Shown: positions 62,549-64,000 of the stretch, piece after piece
Numbering within the stretch: the stretch's first letter is position 1
How the letters are laid out: each line of letters begins with the position of its first letter
Source of the DNA: Gracilariopsis chorda
Taxonomy: Eukaryota > Rhodophyta > Florideophyceae > Gracilariales > Gracilariaceae
Direction of reading: 5' to 3'
DNA length: 64,000 bases
NCBI GenBank assembly: GCA_003194525.1
Contig: NBIV01000057.1
Span: 186,001-250,000 of the forward strand
The notes under the pieces: generated by a model
The model's input: the letters and a program-made list of their open reading frames with translations, nothing else
Told to the model about the DNA's origin: nothing
The model's database searches: none
Translations under genes and position numbers: made by a program

Positions 62549-64000
62549 CCTCTCCTTGAGCTTCTCGTACGTCACCCAATCCAAAACGGTACATATCATA
62601 CTGTGTTTATTATTAAATGAAGGTATTTGCTGTTACATTGGTGTTATTTTCTCAGCTCATTTGGGTTTTATTCGCTCAGAAGTGAAGCGACTCGTACATA
62701 TCTCTCAATTGCAACTACAACTCACGAAACAGTTTTCAGTTTTAATGAATTAGCATAGTCTTGACGTGCAGTATCTGATGCAAGTGCGCATCGTAAAAAA
62801 GTCTTTTAGTTTTCTTGAATCAGGTGTACACGTCAAATACGATCGATAATAAAGTTATGCTTTGAAATTTACACATCTTAGATCGATGTCCGCCAGCTGT
62901 TTTACCTATCAAGTCACAGCGGCTGGCATATTCACATGGTCCATGGCAGTGAGTACTGCTATCCGAAACTGCATGAGAATATGCTTTGTATATGAATCTA
63001 ATTCTATTGCACTAGCAGTGAAGTCTGCAATTTAGCTTCTTAAATCCACATGACAACCCAATATCCTCAACCCTTCCATCAAAATGAAGAACGCTTTGCG
63101 TAGGGCGAAAATCGCTGATGTGTTATCTTTATCTCTTTTTTTGGCTTCGCTTAGTATTTGCTTTTGACGATGATCGTCAAAAGTATGCTCCTTCTGTGCT
63201 TAGCCAGATAAGGGAAATAAACGACTGAATGAACAAAAATAACATCGTTCTGTACCACTCAAACTATAGACAACCCTTTCCAATGTACAACGGGAACCAG
63301 AGTCGTAAGAAAAGATATCAAAGATATGTCCTGCAGTAGAAGATAGACGTAAATCGTGATATCACATGCAGCTATACCATACAGAAAAATACTGCCTTTT
63401 CACAGGTACCGACCATACCGGAGCCTTTACCTGTGATATCCTGTGATAAAAACCATCGGCTGACGCGTAGTACTGGGGTTATTCGTATCAGATATCCACT
63501 GCATGGAGTGCAGCGAGGTCTCAAACTGCAAGGTGGATGGTTATTAACTGGATAGGTATGGGATCATCCGACCACTAAGGGCGCTAAATAAACAAACCGG
63601 CTGAACGTAACCAATTCACAACGTTGATCGTACAGCAAACGGGGGCTACCAAAGCCAATATATTCTTATATAAACAAGAACATTGACTTTAAAATCCAGA
63701 TGGTAGCATGCATAGCCAAAAGGAGCATTTCTTTACCATGGTTGGCAAGGGAGCGCTGCATCGACTGTAAGAGCGATTAAGGCTCGACATCAGGTGCACT
63801 CTGCTACGTGGTAAACCTCGGCCTGGCCCTAGTAGTGCCGTCCCACGACATAGTAACAATATTTCAATAGCTATTTGAAATAATTCAATAAATATTGCAA
63901 TTCCCAGAGGCCGGATACACTATACATACGTTCAAAATCTGTCTCTGTTGAGATGAGACAAGTGATAAAGCACTTCTATAGCATGACACGAGTGGGTTGT
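62549..64000. other. Intergenic sequence to the end of the window
   Basis: No gene recognised; frames are short. A small inverted pair TCACAGGTA/TACCTGTGA occurs near 63400-63445, and an AT-rich fold-back stretch CAATATTT/AAATATTG near 63857-63898. Confidence 0.4.

Noticed and set aside
55837-62594. Open frames of 120-160 codons in the MULE-2 end repeats that look alike at both ends
   Set aside because: Their likeness is explained by the inverted repeats themselves. Frames are not conserved in length and the 99-bp tandem units create them.

Overview
The window is nuclear DNA of a eukaryote. It has no bacterial-style operons, short GT-AG introns in one gene, TATA boxes upstream of genes, and a dense load of eukaryotic transposons (LTR chromovirus, Mutator-like, Helitron, Tc1/mariner, pogo). 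Compact, mostly intronless genes for secreted cysteine-rich proteins plus this transposon mix suggest a multicellular red alga. That is an inference at low to moderate confidence, because no diagnostic housekeeping gene is present.

Layout. 1-14.4 kb is the host part. It holds a secreted protein of fourteen 6-cysteine repeats (2093-3769 +), a short multi-exon gene or young pseudogene (4393-5931 +), a secreted ephrin-receptor-like cysteine-rich protein (6706-7425 -) and a type I membrane protein with a duplicated 12-cysteine ectodomain (12802-14094 +). Between them lie a 63-bp near-perfect palindrome (8157-8219), a two-copy diverged repeat (8.4 and 11.1 kb) and a short tandem repeat.

14.5-34.4 kb is one Mutator-like element (MULE-1). 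It has about 220-bp terminal inverted repeats and a 9-bp target duplication, and it carries a decayed transposase, a zinc-finger ORF and an Ulp1-protease-like domain. Two LTR insertions sit inside it: a solo LTR (15953-16781, TSD GTTTC) and an almost intact, young Ty3/Gypsy chromovirus (17157-28666, TSD GTAAA) with an extra antisense ORF.

34.4-40 kb holds three decayed DDE transposons: a Tc1/mariner, a Tc1/mariner with inverted-repeat/direct-repeat (IR/DR) ends and TA duplications (35848-37441), and a pogo/DDE_1 transposase. 40.3-54.7 kb holds two decayed Helitrons on the minus strand. Each is followed on its 3' side by the same hairpin-containing module (R), which also forms a three-unit array at 52.7-54.7 kb. 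55.9-62.5 kb is a second MULE of the same general type, with about 700-bp terminal repeats containing 99-bp tandem units. The last 1.4 kb shows no gene.

Most striking observation: the chromovirus is filled over its whole length (LTRs, gag, pol and antisense ORF) with short hyphenated palindromes of differing sequence, about one every 20-30 bp. Neighbouring host genes and DNA transposons do not show this at reading resolution. Between the solo LTR and the full element, a stem is kept while its loop changes. This looks like a previously undescribed, element-wide property.
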